NCBI RefSeq assembly: GCF_963678545.1
Contig: NZ_OY782870.1
Span: forward strand, 1,054,001 to 1,118,000
Direction of reading: 5' to 3'
Source: an uncultured Methanomethylovorans sp.
GTDB taxonomy: Archaea; Halobacteriota; Methanosarcinia; Methanosarcinales; Methanosarcinaceae
DNA: 64,000 nucleotides
In this document: positions 9,053-18,434 of the stretch, in pieces
Position numbering within the stretch: the first letter of the stretch is position 1
How the letters are laid out: the number at the start of each line of letters is the position of its first letter
The notes under the pieces: model-generated
Databases searched by the model: none
What the model was told of the DNA's origin: nothing
The model's input: only the letters and a program-made list of their open reading frames with translations
Position numbers and translations under genes: made by a program

Positions 9053-9613
9053 ATGGGATATCCAGGAAAGAAGAGAAAGAGTTATGATACGCCTAAGCAT
9101 CCGTGGCAGGCTGCCAGGATGGCTGAAGAGGTAGAGCTTATTAAGACTTATGGTCTGCGTAACAAAAGGGAGCTGTGGAAGTCACAGAGTGTCCTCAGGC
9201 GATTCAGGGCAGATGCCCGCAGACTCTTGGCAGAGTCCGCAGAAACTGAACACATGACCGGCCACCTTAAACTTGAGGCTGAGCAGATCCTTGAAAGGCT
9301 CACCAGCTATTCAATATTGAAAGTCGATTCAAATATTGATGATATTCTTGGATTGAAGGCCAGTGCCCTTCTTGAGCGCAGGTTGCAAACCCAAGTCCAC
9401 AGGCTTGGACTTGCCCGTACTCCTAAGCAGGCAAGGCAGTTCATTACTCATGGTCACATTGCTATCAATGGTCAGAAGGTTACAGTACCTGGAATGATGG
9501 TTACCAAGGAACAGGAAATGCTAATTGATTATTATGGAACTTCTCCATTGCTTGAGGAATCTCATCCGGAAAGGCCTGCCCAGGTAGCTAAATCCATAGC
9601 TGGGCATGATTAA
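9053..9613 (+). CDS. rps4: 30S ribosomal protein S4 (uS4)
   Basis: Primary 16S rRNA binder and assembly initiator. The 186-residue protein has the archaeal S9e-like form: [19 protein letters not shown] near the start, and an S4 RNA-binding domain around residues 103-160 with [20 protein letters not shown] and [21 protein letters not shown] at 9043-9050 serves as ribosome-binding site. It follows rps13 after 12 nt. Confidence 0.98.
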   Translation: MGYPGKKRKSYDTPKHPWQAARMAEEVELIKTYGLRNKRELWKSQSVLRRFRADARRLLAESAETEHMTGHLKLEAEQILERLTSYSILKVDSNIDDILGLKASALLERRLQTQVHRLGLARTPKQARQFITHGHIAINGQKVTVPGMMVTKEQEMLIDYYGTSPLLEESHPERPAQVAKSIAGHD

Positions 9614-9625
9614 GGAGGTATGAAT

Positions 9626-10006
9626 ATGGCAAATGGAACATGGGGTGTTGCTCACATAAAGAGCTCATTCAACAATACTATCATCACTATTACTGATATG
9701 ACTGGTGCCGAAACAATTGCAAAATCTTCAGGTGGAATGGTTGTAAAGGCAGCACGCGATGAAAGTTCTCCTTACACTGCAATGCAAATGGCAAGCCAGC
9801 TAGCCGATATACTCAGAGATAAGAACATTGAAGGTGTCCACATAAAGGTGCGCGCTCCCGGAGGCAATAAGCAGAGGAGTCCAGGTCCTGGTGCTCAGGC
9901 TGCAATTAGGGCTTTTGCGCGAGCAGGTATTAAAATTGGAAGGATCGAGGATGTAACGCCTGTACCACATGATGGTACTCGTCCAAAAGGCGGAAGGCGT
10001 GTATAA
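9626..10006 (+). CDS. rps11: 30S ribosomal protein S11 (uS11)
   Basis: Platform protein of the small subunit near the mRNA exit. Conserved stretches are [36 protein letters not shown] and the tail [17 protein letters not shown]. Two ATGs are possible, at 9620 and 9626. AAGGAGG at 9612-9618 is one base from the first but seven from the second, and archaeal S11 begins MA-x-G-x-WG, so 9626 is chosen (126 residues). Confidence 0.97.
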   Translation: MANGTWGVAHIKSSFNNTIITITDMTGAETIAKSSGGMVVKAARDESSPYTAMQMASQLADILRDKNIEGVHIKVRAPGGNKQRSPGPGAQAAIRAFARAGIKIGRIEDVTPVPHDGTRPKGGRRV

Positions 10007-10034
10007 TCACTCTGTTCATGAAGGAAATAAGCAT

Positions 10035-10829
10035 ATGACGATGGAAGTAGACATACTGGAGCTCTCCGATAGGTCTGCAAAGTTTGTATTGTCAAACACC
10101 ACTGCTGCGTTTGCGAACGGTATTCGCAGGGCTGCTCTAGCGGATGTTCCTACGATCGCTATTACTGAGGTAAATATTTACAACAATACCTCAGTTTTGT
10201 ATGATGAGCAGCTTGGCTTACGCTTGGCACTAATCCCTCTTACTTCTAATCTGAAGGATTTTGTTCCTAAAGATGAATGTAATTGCGGTGACTTCTGTCC
10301 GGCATGTCAGGTTTCTCTTACCCTAAGTGCCGAAGGTCCCAGAATAGTGTATTCCAGGGATCTAGTGTCTTCTGATGATACGGTACAAGCAGCTGATCCG
10401 AACGTTCCCATTGCTGATCTGCGAGAAGGGCAGAAAATAGTGCTTGAAGCTATAGCTCAAATGGGGTATGGTAGCAAGCATTCCAGGTGGCAGGCAGGAG
10501 TTGCATGCGGCTACAAGAACATGCCAAAGATTGAGTTCAATGGCTGTGATCAGTGTGGCGCATGCATAAGCGAGTGTCCCGTGGATATCATAAAAATGGG
10601 TACAAATAGCGCTGAAGTGTCTCAGGAAGATATGCTTAAATGTACTCTTTGCAGATTGTGTGAAGGAATTTGTGATATTGATGCCATAGATATCAAAATT
10701 GATGAACATTCTTTCATCTTTACAATGGAATCAGATGGCTCTTATATCATGAAAGAATTAATTGTAAACGCCGCTAATATTATAAAAGGCAAAGCCACAA
10801 ATTTGGCTATGATCTTGTCGGCACTCTAA
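10035..10829 (+). CDS. rpoD: RNA polymerase subunit D with two [4Fe-4S] motifs
   Basis: Archaeal homologue of bacterial alpha and eukaryotic Rpb3; it pairs with RpoL to start polymerase assembly. Residues 1-160 and the C-terminus form the dimerisation and insert domains. The inserted ferredoxin-like domain has two complete cysteine sets, C171/C174/C177/C181 and C203/C206/C209/C213. This matches methanosarcinal RpoD with two clusters rather than species with none. Another Cys group lies at about residues 82-91. The reading frame opens inside rps11 at 9969, but the ATG at 10035, nine bases after AAGGA, gives the expected N-terminus (264 residues). Confidence 0.96.
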   Translation: MTMEVDILELSDRSAKFVLSNTTAAFANGIRRAALADVPTIAITEVNIYNNTSVLYDEQLGLRLALIPLTSNLKDFVPKDECNCGDFCPACQVSLTLSAEGPRIVYSRDLVSSDDTVQAADPNVPIADLREGQKIVLEAIAQMGYGSKHSRWQAGVACGYKNMPKIEFNGCDQCGACISECPVDIIKMGTNSAEVSQEDMLKCTLCRLCEGICDIDAIDIKIDEHSFIFTMESDGSYIMKELIVNAANIIKGKATNLAMILSAL

Positions 10830-10841
10830 ACCAACAGATTT

Positions 10842-10867
10842 ATATAGGAGGTTGCTCTCTCCTATAT
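10842..10867 (+). terminator. Hairpin between rpoD and tRNA-Leu
   Basis: A perfect 9-bp stem, ATATAGGAG (10842-10850) with CTCCTATAT (10859-10867), loop of eight, followed by TGTTCTTTCCC. It lies 12 nt after the rpoD stop and 16 nt before the tRNA. It may end the ribosomal operon or be a processing site. Confidence 0.5.
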
Positions 10868-10883
10868 TGTTCTTTCCCTATAT

Positions 10884-10968
10884 GCGGGGGTTGCCCAGCC
10901 AGGTCAAAGGCGCTAGGTTGAGGGCCTAGTTTCGTAGGAATTCGTGGGTTCGAATCCCATCCCCCGCA
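10884..10968 (+). tRNA. tRNA-Leu (anticodon GAG)
   Basis: Acceptor arms GCGGGGG (10884-10890) and CCCCCGC (10961-10967). The anticodon stem CTAGG/CCTAG holds loop TTGAGGG with GAG at 10920-10922. It has a long variable arm and T-loop GTTCGAATC, and no intron or encoded CCA. The body is nearly identical to tRNA-Leu(CAG) at 53918. The following 286 nt up to uppS hold no supported feature. Confidence 0.97.
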
Positions 10969-11254
10969 TCTTTAACATAATTATTGAGATTTACGCATTT
11001 TTTATAACAGATGTTTATAGTACATCTTGGTGCTTTTGTCCATTCTATAAAAAATCTGGTACTTTTTTATATTCAGGTATTTTTGATTAATCCTGCTCAA
11101 TATTATATGTCTCGAAAGTACTGAGCTTTTTCAAAAAGGCAATCTTGGATCTAGTCGCTAAGCTATAATGTTGGGTATATGCTTCAAAAAAATAAGTCAC
11201 AGTATACAGATCAATTATTCAGGACTATCTAATACTAGGGGACCAGTATTCAAT

Positions 11255-12037
11255 TTAAATCCCACGTACGCTGTTGGCAGGGCAATTATGAATCTTTTCA
11301 CTGTCCCTTTTCTCTAAAGCTTTTAGGAGAATTGCACTCCTCCTTTTCATTACACGCTTCTTTTCCTGAAGGCGGTCTTGGTATATTCTTATGGAACGCA
11401 GTAAATCGATCTTTCTGAACTCTGGCCAAAATGGAGCACAAAAATACGTGGCACATTCATTGCCAGATGTTTGCCATGGGAGAAAATTGGATACTCGCTC
11501 ATCTCCTCCAGTACGGATTATAAGGTCAACATTAGGGACAGCATTTCCTCCAACAGGATAGAGATGATTAGAAATGGTGTTCTCTGTGATATCTTCTGGA
11601 TCTAGTTGTCCAGTGTCGACCTTTTCAGCGATTTTGCGCACTGCTTGGACTATATCTTGTCTGCCACCATAAGCAATAGCTACGTTAAGATAAAACCCAT
11701 CGTAGTTTGCAGTACATCTTTCAGCTTCTTTTATAGACCTTTGCAGACTGACTGGAAGCATTTGCAAGTCCCCTATGGCTCTAATGTGCATTTTTCTTCG
11801 GTGAGTACGCTCATCTTGGCAAAGATCATCAAATTTGAGTCCTATAAGTTCAAAGAGCTTTTGCTTCTCGTCTGCGGACCTGTTGAAGTTCTCGGTTGAA
11901 AATGCATAGACGGTAAGTTGCTTAACACCTATTTCATGGGACCACTCAATTACTTTTTCAGTTATGCTGGCTCCCCTTGCATGTCCATAATTTGTAAGTT
12001 TGCCTACTCTATTGGCATACCTGCGATTCCCGTCCAT
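11255..12037 (-). CDS. uppS: cis-Prenyltransferase (undecaprenyl/dolichyl diphosphate synthase family)
   Basis: Extends allylic diphosphates with isopentenyl diphosphate in cis to make the long polyprenyl carrier lipid for surface glycans. Motifs: [13 protein letters not shown] with the catalytic Asp, [29 protein letters not shown] and [19 protein letters not shown]. From the ATG at 12037 the protein has 260 residues. The in-frame codons upstream, to about 12115, encode a conserved N-terminus ending VPEHIAII, with no ATG, GTG or TTG before the upstream stop at 12149-12151. The true start is therefore unclear and may be a non-canonical ATT near 12115. Confidence 0.93.
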   Translation of the reverse strand: MDGNRRYANRVGKLTNYGHARGASITEKVIEWSHEIGVKQLTVYAFSTENFNRSADEKQKLFELIGLKFDDLCQDERTHRRKMHIRAIGDLQMLPVSLQRSIKEAERCTANYDGFYLNVAIAYGGRQDIVQAVRKIAEKVDTGQLDPEDITENTISNHLYPVGGNAVPNVDLIIRTGGDERVSNFLPWQTSGNECATYFCAPFWPEFRKIDLLRSIRIYQDRLQEKKRVMKRRSAILLKALEKRDSEKIHNCPANSVRGI

Positions 12038-12249
12038 TATTATTGCAATGTGTTCAGGAACATATGAATGTGCAATCTCCTTTGATAGGAGGTGCTCATA
12101 TGTGTGATATACAATCCCACTTAAATATTTTAATATAAAAATCCCGACCTAAGTTTTCTCCACTCATTTGCAACACATGCAAATATGGAAATTACTTGCA
12201 TCTATTCTATAAAAAGATTACTTTGAAGTGTGTTTTATTTTAGTCCATT

Positions 12250-12561
12250 TCAATAGTTCTCAAGTACTGAACGAACAATACTCCTGTAATCCTCTTTTAG
12301 AAGATATATATTATGGTCACCTGTCACATCGATGCTGAGGATTCCAAGTCTTGTGTTCATTAAGCCGACCATGGCAGAAACTCCTCTGTAGCTTACATTA
12401 AAATCAGTTTTATTGAGGTACCCGTACACATCACCGGTTGTGAACTTGTCTCCTTCAAGAAAAAGCTGCAATACTACTTTGCGAATGCCGGTATCATCTC
12501 TGCTGAGATATTTTATGAGCCTCTCCCTCACGCGGTCCTCTATCGTTTCCAGTACAAACAC
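12250..12561 (-). CDS. DUF2551-like methanogen protein
   Basis: A 103-residue cytoplasmic protein that looks like a winged-helix fold: LIKYLSRDDTGIRKVVLQLFL, then TGDVYGYLNKTDFNVSYRGV as a possible recognition region. I match it, from memory, to the DUF2551 family of methanogens; function unknown. The start is GTG at 12561, directly after GAGG, with an AT-rich promoter just upstream, so the mRNA may be nearly leaderless. Confidence 0.6.
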   Translation of the reverse strand: MFVLETIEDRVRERLIKYLSRDDTGIRKVVLQLFLEGDKFTTGDVYGYLNKTDFNVSYRGVSAMVGLMNTRLGILSIDVTGDHNIYLLKEDYRSIVRSVLENY

Positions 12562-12679
12562 CTCGTTTTTTTTATATGCGATTTAAGGTTATAAAGTTAT
12601 TGTGATTTATATAAATTAAACTGCTATTGGTTGCCAAACTTGAAGTACGTATATCATTCTTGCATATATAATTTGGGTT

Positions 12680-13783
12680 TTAGAGTGGAATCTTTTCCAC
12701 TACCATCCCGCCAGGAAATGGATATTTTTCAATAATGCACATTTCTTTTACATCTGCCACGATTTCCATTTTTATCTCTTCAAGTATCCAGGTGGCTATG
12801 TGTATCTCTTCTTTGTTTATCTGGAACAATTCCTCGGGTACGCCTATTAATAACAACAGATCAGCTACTCGTTCTGTAGAATTTACCTCCCCATTGCATG
12901 TTATTACTCCATATACCAGGGTCCCATCTTCTGTCACCTCATCAAATTCTCTGGCAGTTCTTTCAGCTATGCGCAGCAATCTTCTTCGAAGTTGTACAGC
13001 ATCTTTGTATCGGGAGGTGCATAAGTGCCCCTTTCCGGTGGTTTGTAAGATTTCCATGCCAATAGCATATGATCCGGCCACAGCATTTGAGATCTCATCC
13101 CGCAGCCAATAGCCCCTTAGTTTCATTGCCTCAGAGTTTGTATCTGAAAATTCAAGTTCATTCATATTGAGGAAGCAGCCCAATTCATTTGCGATTGTGG
13201 ATACTTTGTTTGCTCCTTCTATCGCCGGGATCTCCATACCTACTTCCATCTCGAAATCCATAGCTTTTTTGATGGAATCCGAGTAATTTTCCATTTTATT
13301 ATTCCATATATCTACAGGAGGATGAAATCTGATCTCGTCAAGTCCGGCTAATGCGAGTTTTTCGAGTATGTTCTTGTCTAAAGGCAAGGCAGTGTATAGA
13401 TGAATATGATGCTCTTTTCCAAACTCTGATTTGAGTAGTCTTATATATCTTAGTACTTTGTCAGGTTTGAGCAAAGGTTCCCCACCGGTAATTCCTGTAC
13501 CTAGTGCTCCCATCTGTCGTGCCTCTTCTATTATATCATTATCTGAGCTGACAAGTCTTTCATTTGCAAACTCAACATCTGTTTTTCTTTCTTCAGAAAG
13601 TGGGCAATAAAAACAGTTTTTTCCACAGATGCCCGTTACAAAAAGCACCATTTTTGCTCCTTCCTGGCATAATTTGCAGCCTTTGGAAAGATATGAGTAA
13701 TAAGAATCAGCTTCTCCCTTAGATATATTCCGCATGATGGCGCAACCATTGATTTTATCGTATATATCTGTTGTTTCGTCCAT
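12680..13783 (-). CDS. Radical SAM protein, COG2108 type
   Basis: A 367-residue protein related to pyruvate formate-lyase activating enzymes. The [4Fe-4S]/SAM motif is CGKNCFYC (CX3CX2C), preceded by a separate Cys pair, GCKLCQEG. GITGGEPLL is the SAM-binding glycine motif. The C-terminal third (about residues 285-367) carries no recognised catalytic motif. The substrate is not known. A two-cluster ferredoxin gene starts 36 nt away on the other strand, a plausible electron donor. Confidence 0.82.
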   Translation of the reverse strand: MDETTDIYDKINGCAIMRNISKGEADSYYSYLSKGCKLCQEGAKMVLFVTGICGKNCFYCPLSEERKTDVEFANERLVSSDNDIIEEARQMGALGTGITGGEPLLKPDKVLRYIRLLKSEFGKEHHIHLYTALPLDKNILEKLALAGLDEIRFHPPVDIWNNKMENYSDSIKKAMDFEMEVGMEIPAIEGANKVSTIANELGCFLNMNELEFSDTNSEAMKLRGYWLRDEISNAVAGSYAIGMEILQTTGKGHLCTSRYKDAVQLRRRLLRIAERTAREFDEVTEDGTLVYGVITCNGEVNSTERVADLLLLIGVPEELFQINKEEIHIATWILEEIKMEIVADVKEMCIIEKYPFPGGMVVEKIPL

Positions 13784-13819
13784 TTACCTTAAATACCTTT
13801 ATCTCTTTGCTATTGCTTA

Positions 13820-14005
13820 GTGTCAAGCAAAGGGTACATAGTAGTTTCCGGCTGTAAAAAATGCGGTAGATGTAGGGCTATTTGTTCCCTTTTTGCTCTT
13901 AAAAGAAACTCCGATGACAGGCCAAAGATTGACCACGATCTATGTGACCGATGCATGCTTTGTGTTAAATGCTGTCCCAACAGGGCTCTCATCTATATGG
14001 AATAA
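13820..14005 (+). CDS. Ferredoxin with two [4Fe-4S] clusters
   Basis: A 61-residue 2[4Fe-4S] ferredoxin. Both cluster motifs are complete: CKKCGRCRAIC near residue 12 and CDRCMLCVKCCP near residue 42. The usual proline after the first motif is replaced (AICSLFAL). The start is GTG at 13820. It is divergent from the radical-SAM gene, with only 36 nt between the start codons, so both promoters share that space or overlap the genes. Confidence 0.9.
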   Translation: MSSKGYIVVSGCKKCGRCRAICSLFALKRNSDDRPKIDHDLCDRCMLCVKCCPNRALIYME

Positions 14006-14045
14006 TGTGTCATAGTGATTTGAGGATGTCTACCACAAAATTTCT

Positions 14046-15992
14046 TCAGATAAATCCTCTGAATATTATCCTTGAGGCTATTGCAGAAGCAGAGAAAACA
14101 ATTATTGATATTGGCAGTGCTCTGGAGAGTTCATACATCATCTGACTTTTATCCCCTCCATATTCAATAGCTGTTGAGAATCGGACCATAATTGTAGTGA
14201 TCAGTATCAGGTATATGCCTATTGCCAGCATGAACATATTTGGGCCAATGGAAAGCTCCAGGCTATCAGGAGATATATCTGCAGGTCCGGGGATCACATT
14301 CGGCGGCAACCTGGATATGCTGTGTGCTACGTTTTGTAGGATCTTTGCAATGACCTCTGACAGTGCAATTGTCACTCCTGCTATAAGTGGTGCAAATATA
14401 CATGCAGTTGACTTCATCGTAGATGTCATCTCATAAAGTGATTCTTTTATATGCCTCTCTACTTCCTGCAAGTCGGTCATGTGGTCCGCGAGCTTCACTA
14501 TCGCCACACCTGCAGCTTCATGGCTTTTATGTACACTTTCCAGGAATAGTTTCATAGTAGTTTTTATTCTTTCCGAATATACATTTTTGAATGCGCCGTA
14601 ATCCTCATCGAATATTGCACTATGCAGGTCACATCTCATACATGCAACGTTCATGGCAATTTTCTCAAATGGCTCGCATATGGAAGCTCCTTTCATATTG
14701 GCAGCTGTATGTACAAAAGCCTCTTCTGCAGACCTCCCTTCTGATATTCTTCTGCCAAGAATGAACAATGCATCTGCAAATTCATTTTCCATAGCAATTA
14801 TTTTATCGCGTATTTTCTTATATGGGGCATATGCAGCATTAAGATACCATGAACAGGTAATGCTCATGCCCACTAATATCAGCAGTGCAGTGGGCACTAA
14901 ACCTTCAAGTACAGCCGTTGAAATAATGCCATAAGGATTTCCAGCGTATAGTAATATATATCCCGTACTGCATAACACAATACCAGCGGTTATTGCAAAA
15001 ATGAGTTCTTTTTTTCTTTTAGATGGCAGACCCTCCAGTTCAGGATGTGTGTCTGATATTTTCTGGGGCACGAAAGATGCCGGTCGTTGCATAAGCACAT
15101 ATTCTGCATAGATAAATGTGATCAATGGCAATATTATATCATATGTTAATACCAGGTTCGTACTTGTAATGCGTATCCCTACAACAGCCATTGCAGGTAG
15201 CAGCGCGACCAGGGCGAGGGGTATGAGGATGAATATTGAGTATAGTATATACGTGGGGAGCTTTAGTTTTGCAGCGTAGCTCTCCATGAGGTTCCGAGTC
15301 CCATCTAAAATGATATCCAAAGACCGGTTGAGAGTTAAAGTACGCTGTGCAGGATCAGTTTCGCTCATGGAGCTTCTTATGAGGTGTAACGACCTTTTGA
15401 AATGTTCGCTGTTCTTACCCCACATCTCTGAGAACTGGACCACAGCATCATCCATGCCGGCATATACTCGTAAATGGAGGTTCCATAGCATCTTCCGCAA
15501 ATCTCTGGCAAGAGGTCTATTTGAGTTCTCTGCAGCGAAATGCACTGCTTTTTCCATGTTAGGGACTATCTTCATTGACATTACTACGTAGCTCATTACT
15601 TCAGGCATGTCTCCCAGTGATGTTATCCTCATGTGTCGCGCATGTATCTTCACATATTCACTGAAATACCACAATGCTGCGATTGGTATGGTCAGGCTTA
15701 TAATCGCAATTGCTGCGAGTATTCCAGATGAGAATGTGGTGAGCCTGAAAAATAAGGCATCTGTTGACAATACAATAAAGAATAGCCCTGCAGATCCAAT
15801 ATAGGAAAAAAGTGTTGTTTCGTAAGGTTCCAGATCAAACCCTGTATAAACAAGAGAATTTATATATTCCTGACTAACCGCTTTTTCAGTTTTCTTTTTA
15901 AATTCTTCATGATCTTTAATAAATCTGGAGAAATATCTCCAGGTAAATTTGCAGCCACTGTAGTACCAGTTATCATTATGCATCATAGCCAC
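14046..15992 (-). CDS. Type II/IV secretion (pilus) membrane platform protein, two T2SSF domains
   Basis: A 648-residue polytopic protein of the FlaJ/TadC/GspF class, the membrane platform moved by a FlaI/GspE-type ATPase during pilus assembly or secretion. Two T2SSF halves can be seen. The first is cytoplasmic at about residues 125-230 (AVHFAAENSNRPLARDLRKM), the second at about 405-520 (LFILGRRISEGRSAEEAF). They are separated by paired membrane helices, with more at about 60-110, 240-310, 330-385 and 535-645. It overlaps the 3' end of the ATPase C-terminal part by 17 nt, so the two are one operon. Confidence 0.88.
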   Translation of the reverse strand: MAMMHNDNWYYSGCKFTWRYFSRFIKDHEEFKKKTEKAVSQEYINSLVYTGFDLEPYETTLFSYIGSAGLFFIVLSTDALFFRLTTFSSGILAAIAIISLTIPIAALWYFSEYVKIHARHMRITSLGDMPEVMSYVVMSMKIVPNMEKAVHFAAENSNRPLARDLRKMLWNLHLRVYAGMDDAVVQFSEMWGKNSEHFKRSLHLIRSSMSETDPAQRTLTLNRSLDIILDGTRNLMESYAAKLKLPTYILYSIFILIPLALVALLPAMAVVGIRITSTNLVLTYDIILPLITFIYAEYVLMQRPASFVPQKISDTHPELEGLPSKRKKELIFAITAGIVLCSTGYILLYAGNPYGIISTAVLEGLVPTALLILVGMSITCSWYLNAAYAPYKKIRDKIIAMENEFADALFILGRRISEGRSAEEAFVHTAANMKGASICEPFEKIAMNVACMRCDLHSAIFDEDYGAFKNVYSERIKTTMKLFLESVHKSHEAAGVAIVKLADHMTDLQEVERHIKESLYEMTSTMKSTACIFAPLIAGVTIALSEVIAKILQNVAHSISRLPPNVIPGPADISPDSLELSIGPNMFMLAIGIYLILITTIMVRFSTAIEYGGDKSQMMYELSRALPISIIVFSASAIASRIIFRGFI

Positions 15993-17190
15993 CCTGTATT
16001 ACTTCAGCCAATGATCCAGTGTATAGTGTTTTGTCTTTTGTTGCAACAGACCTCTCTTTACCCTTAGTAGCTACTATCTGTTCAAACCACGTGCACCATC
16101 TTTCGTATACGCGTTGCATGTCAAGTTTGCCGGAACTCTCCTTTTCCTGTTCCATTAGCATCCAGAACATGTTATTTGCGGCAGATACAAATTCAGCCTC
16201 AAGGAATGACGGATCTGTTTTACCGTATTCCGCCATTTTCAATTTCATGCTTGCACGGATGCGAATGTTCTTTGAAGCTTCATCCACGGATATGCCCCAT
16301 TTTCTTGCAATTTTCCGAATCAATCCGGACTGTCCTCTATCAAGCAGGTCGGTTGGTACCAGTGAATTGACCGAGGCATCAAAAGTAAGGATATCAGAGA
16401 AGACGCTGTATGTGTTCTCAGAATCCCATACTTCATTCACTTCAGCGATCTGTATTACTTTACGTTTTGTTGCCATACTGCCAGCTATGCGGGTATTGGA
16501 GCAGACTATTACAGCATCTGTGGCTTTGAAAGATGCAGGAGGCACTCCAAGGGTATGTACTATTCTTTCATAAACCGCATTTGTGGATGCACCATGGATA
16601 GTTCCTATTACAGAATTTCCTGCTGTACCTACCTGCATTGCTTCATACAGCATTGCGACTTCAGGCCCTCTCACTTCGCCGATAACAAGGGAGGAACTGC
16701 CAAGCCTAAGGGATGCACGCAGGGCTGTGGAAGGTTCTATCTCAATACTTGATTTCACGATGGAAGACTGAGCATTCAGGCCCTGTGCTTTCCATCCAAG
16801 CTTTTGCAATTGTTCAAGAGGTATTTCCGGCGTGTCTTCTATGGTCAATATTCTGTATTTTTGTGGCATTTCCATGAGCATAGCACATAATAGAGATGTT
16901 TTGCCTGCTCCCACTCCTCCGGCTATTAGCACTGATGCATGCCCATCCATCATGAAGCTAAGCAGGCCCGCTGTAAGAGGAGTAATAGCATCAGTATTGA
17001 TAAGTTTGGGCAATGTCCAGGGGGTCTTTGCATGTTTTCTAAATGCATAGGCCATTCCTTTTGCACTTAATGGGTCGCCTATCACCGAGACACGCACTCC
17101 ATATTCTTTAAGCGCCATTTCCAGGACAGGTGTGGCTTCTCCAAATGGTCTTCCGCTTATCGTCCTGAATCTTGAGACCATGGAATCCAT
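15976..17190 (-). CDS. C-terminal half of a type II/IV secretion ATPase interrupted by an integrated element
   Basis: Carries the whole ATPase core: Walker A GGVGAGKTS (residues 91-99), Asp box ILTIEDTPE (114-122), Walker B LVIGEVRGPE (168-177) and His box GTIHGAS (196-202). The N-terminal half of the same gene lies 8.8 kb away at 25911-27215. Joining the halves across the 7-bp core restores ...NIFLSQEEMDSMVSRFR in frame (822 residues). The visible ATG at 17190 is an internal methionine of the original gene. AGGAAGA just before it could allow separate translation of this half, so a split but active ATPase cannot be excluded. The FlaJ-like gene follows directly. Confidence 0.88.
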   Translation of the reverse strand: MDSMVSRFRTISGRPFGEATPVLEMALKEYGVRVSVIGDPLSAKGMAYAFRKHAKTPWTLPKLINTDAITPLTAGLLSFMMDGHASVLIAGGVGAGKTSLLCAMLMEMPQKYRILTIEDTPEIPLEQLQKLGWKAQGLNAQSSIVKSSIEIEPSTALRASLRLGSSSLVIGEVRGPEVAMLYEAMQVGTAGNSVIGTIHGASTNAVYERIVHTLGVPPASFKATDAVIVCSNTRIAGSMATKRKVIQIAEVNEVWDSENTYSVFSDILTFDASVNSLVPTDLLDRGQSGLIRKIARKWGISVDEASKNIRIRASMKLKMAEYGKTDPSFLEAEFVSAANNMFWMLMEQEKESSGKLDMQRVYERWCTWFEQIVATKGKERSVATKDKTLYTGSLAEVIQGGYDA

Positions 17191-17193
17191 TTC

Positions 17194-17200
17194 TTCCTGC
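17194..17200. repeat. attL core of the integrated element
   Basis: TTCCTGC, repeated directly at 25965-25971. In the host gene it reads, on the minus strand, as the codons for Gln-Glu in the conserved stretch FLSQEEMDSM. The attachment site is therefore inside a coding gene and not a tRNA gene. Confidence 0.8.
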
Positions 17201-17214
17201 TTAATATTGCTTAA

Positions 17215-17229
17215 TTATCCATATCTTAC
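17215..17229 (+). repeat. Left copy of a 15-bp inverted repeat at the element end
   Basis: TTATCCATATCTTAC, the exact reverse complement of 25938-25952. It lies 14 nt inside attL, between the core and the integrase gene. A second short inverted pair, ATTGCTTAA (17206-17214) and TTAAGCAAT (17240-17248), surrounds it. These are probably integrase arm-binding sites and may also control integrase expression. Confidence 0.75.
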
Positions 17230-17264
17230 AGATAACTAGTTAAGCAATCGAAGCGTAGTAGAAG

Positions 17265-18434
17265 TTGGAAAATATGGTCCAGAAGACACTAAAAGAAAGA
17301 AATGAAAATGACCTGAAACTCTTAATGTCTCAATGTGATGAGAAAAGGGCAGAGCAGTTCAGGAAGTATGTCCAATCCTATATTGTGAATGGAATGAGAC
17401 CAGCTACAGTATGCGGACAAATCCAATCACTTTCTTTTTGGAATAAAATGCTTAGTAAACCTTTTCTTGATTTGACAAAGGATGAGCTGAATGCCGCTTT
17501 CATGGCTTTGGAATCGTTTACATTTACTGGGAAAAACGGCAAAGTTCGTGAATATTCCTTGATCACTAAGAACACACGAAAGATCCATTTACGGAAATTT
17601 CTTAACTTTATTGGTCGGGAGGATTTGACAACTGGTATTAAGGTGCGTAGATCAAGAGGCTCAAAACTTCCAGAGGATCTCATCACCAGAGATGAAGTTC
17701 ACAAGATGATTGATGCTTGTATGAATTTACGCGACAAAGCTTTAGTCTCGCTGATATATGAATCTGGAGCAAGATCCGGAGAGCTTCTATCTTTACGGAT
17801 AAAGAATATCGAAAAGCATGAAAAGGGATATTATGTGCATTTCCCAACAGGAAAGACCGGAGCAAGAAAGATACTTGTCATCTATTCAGCCAAGCATCTA
17901 TTCAACTGGTTACAGGCTCATCCTCTGAAAGAGGATAGGAATGCTCCACTATGGGTGGTGCTCGATAAAAGACATGAGGAGTTTAACCATGAAGCTATGC
18001 ATACACGGCTTTTTGCAATTGCAAAAAGAGCAGGAATAACAAAAAAGGTAAATCCTCACGCATTCAGACACGCCCAAGCTACCGAATTAGCAAAGGATTT
18101 CACGGAACAGCAGATGAAACGTTATCTCGGGTGGACTGCAGATAGTTCTATGGCTTCTGTTTATGTTCACTTGTCCGGCAGAGACATTGATGATGCTGTA
18201 CTGAAGAAAAATGGAATAAAAATAGAAGATCGGAATACTTCTTTAAGACCAAATGAGTGTCCAAAATGTCATTTCATAAGTGAAGGAAATTTCAAATATT
18301 GTGGTGTATGTGGAACAATATTAACGGTAGAGACTCAGATTACGGATGATGAGAAATTTAAAAATGCACTGATGGCTCTTTTAACAAGTCCGGATGAAGA
18401 ACTAATTAAAAAATTCAGGGAAAAGTTAGGCTAG
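17265..18434 (+). CDS. Tyrosine recombinase (integrase) with C-terminal zinc ribbon
   Basis: XerC/D-like integrase of 389 residues. It has an N-terminal SAM-like core-binding domain (about 25-120) and a catalytic domain with Arg170 (GARSGE), His265-x-x-Arg268 (HAFRH), Trp290 (LGW) and the nucleophile Tyr300. A zinc ribbon follows with C332, C335, C346 and C349, common in archaeal integrases of this group. Expected to integrate and excise the surrounding element at TTCCTGC. The start is uncertain: TTG at 17265 or ATG at 17274, neither with a clear ribosome-binding site. It ends overlapping the convergent regulator gene by four bases. Confidence 0.92.
   Translation: MENMVQKTLKERNENDLKLLMSQCDEKRAEQFRKYVQSYIVNGMRPATVCGQIQSLSFWNKMLSKPFLDLTKDELNAAFMALESFTFTGKNGKVREYSLITKNTRKIHLRKFLNFIGREDLTTGIKVRRSRGSKLPEDLITRDEVHKMIDACMNLRDKALVSLIYESGARSGELLSLRIKNIEKHEKGYYVHFPTGKTGARKILVIYSAKHLFNWLQAHPLKEDRNAPLWVVLDKRHEEFNHEAMHTRLFAIAKRAGITKKVNPHAFRHAQATELAKDFTEQQMKRYLGWTADSSMASVYVHLSGRDIDDAVLKKNGIKIEDRNTSLRPNECPKCHFISEGNFKYCGVCGTILTVETQITDDEKFKNALMALLTSPDEELIKKFREKLG

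Noticed and set aside
10035..11254. Continuation of the ribosomal operon with rpl18e, rpl13 and rps9
   Set aside because: After rpoD there are a hairpin, tRNA-Leu and 286 nt without a gene; the frames there carry no ribosomal-protein sequence.
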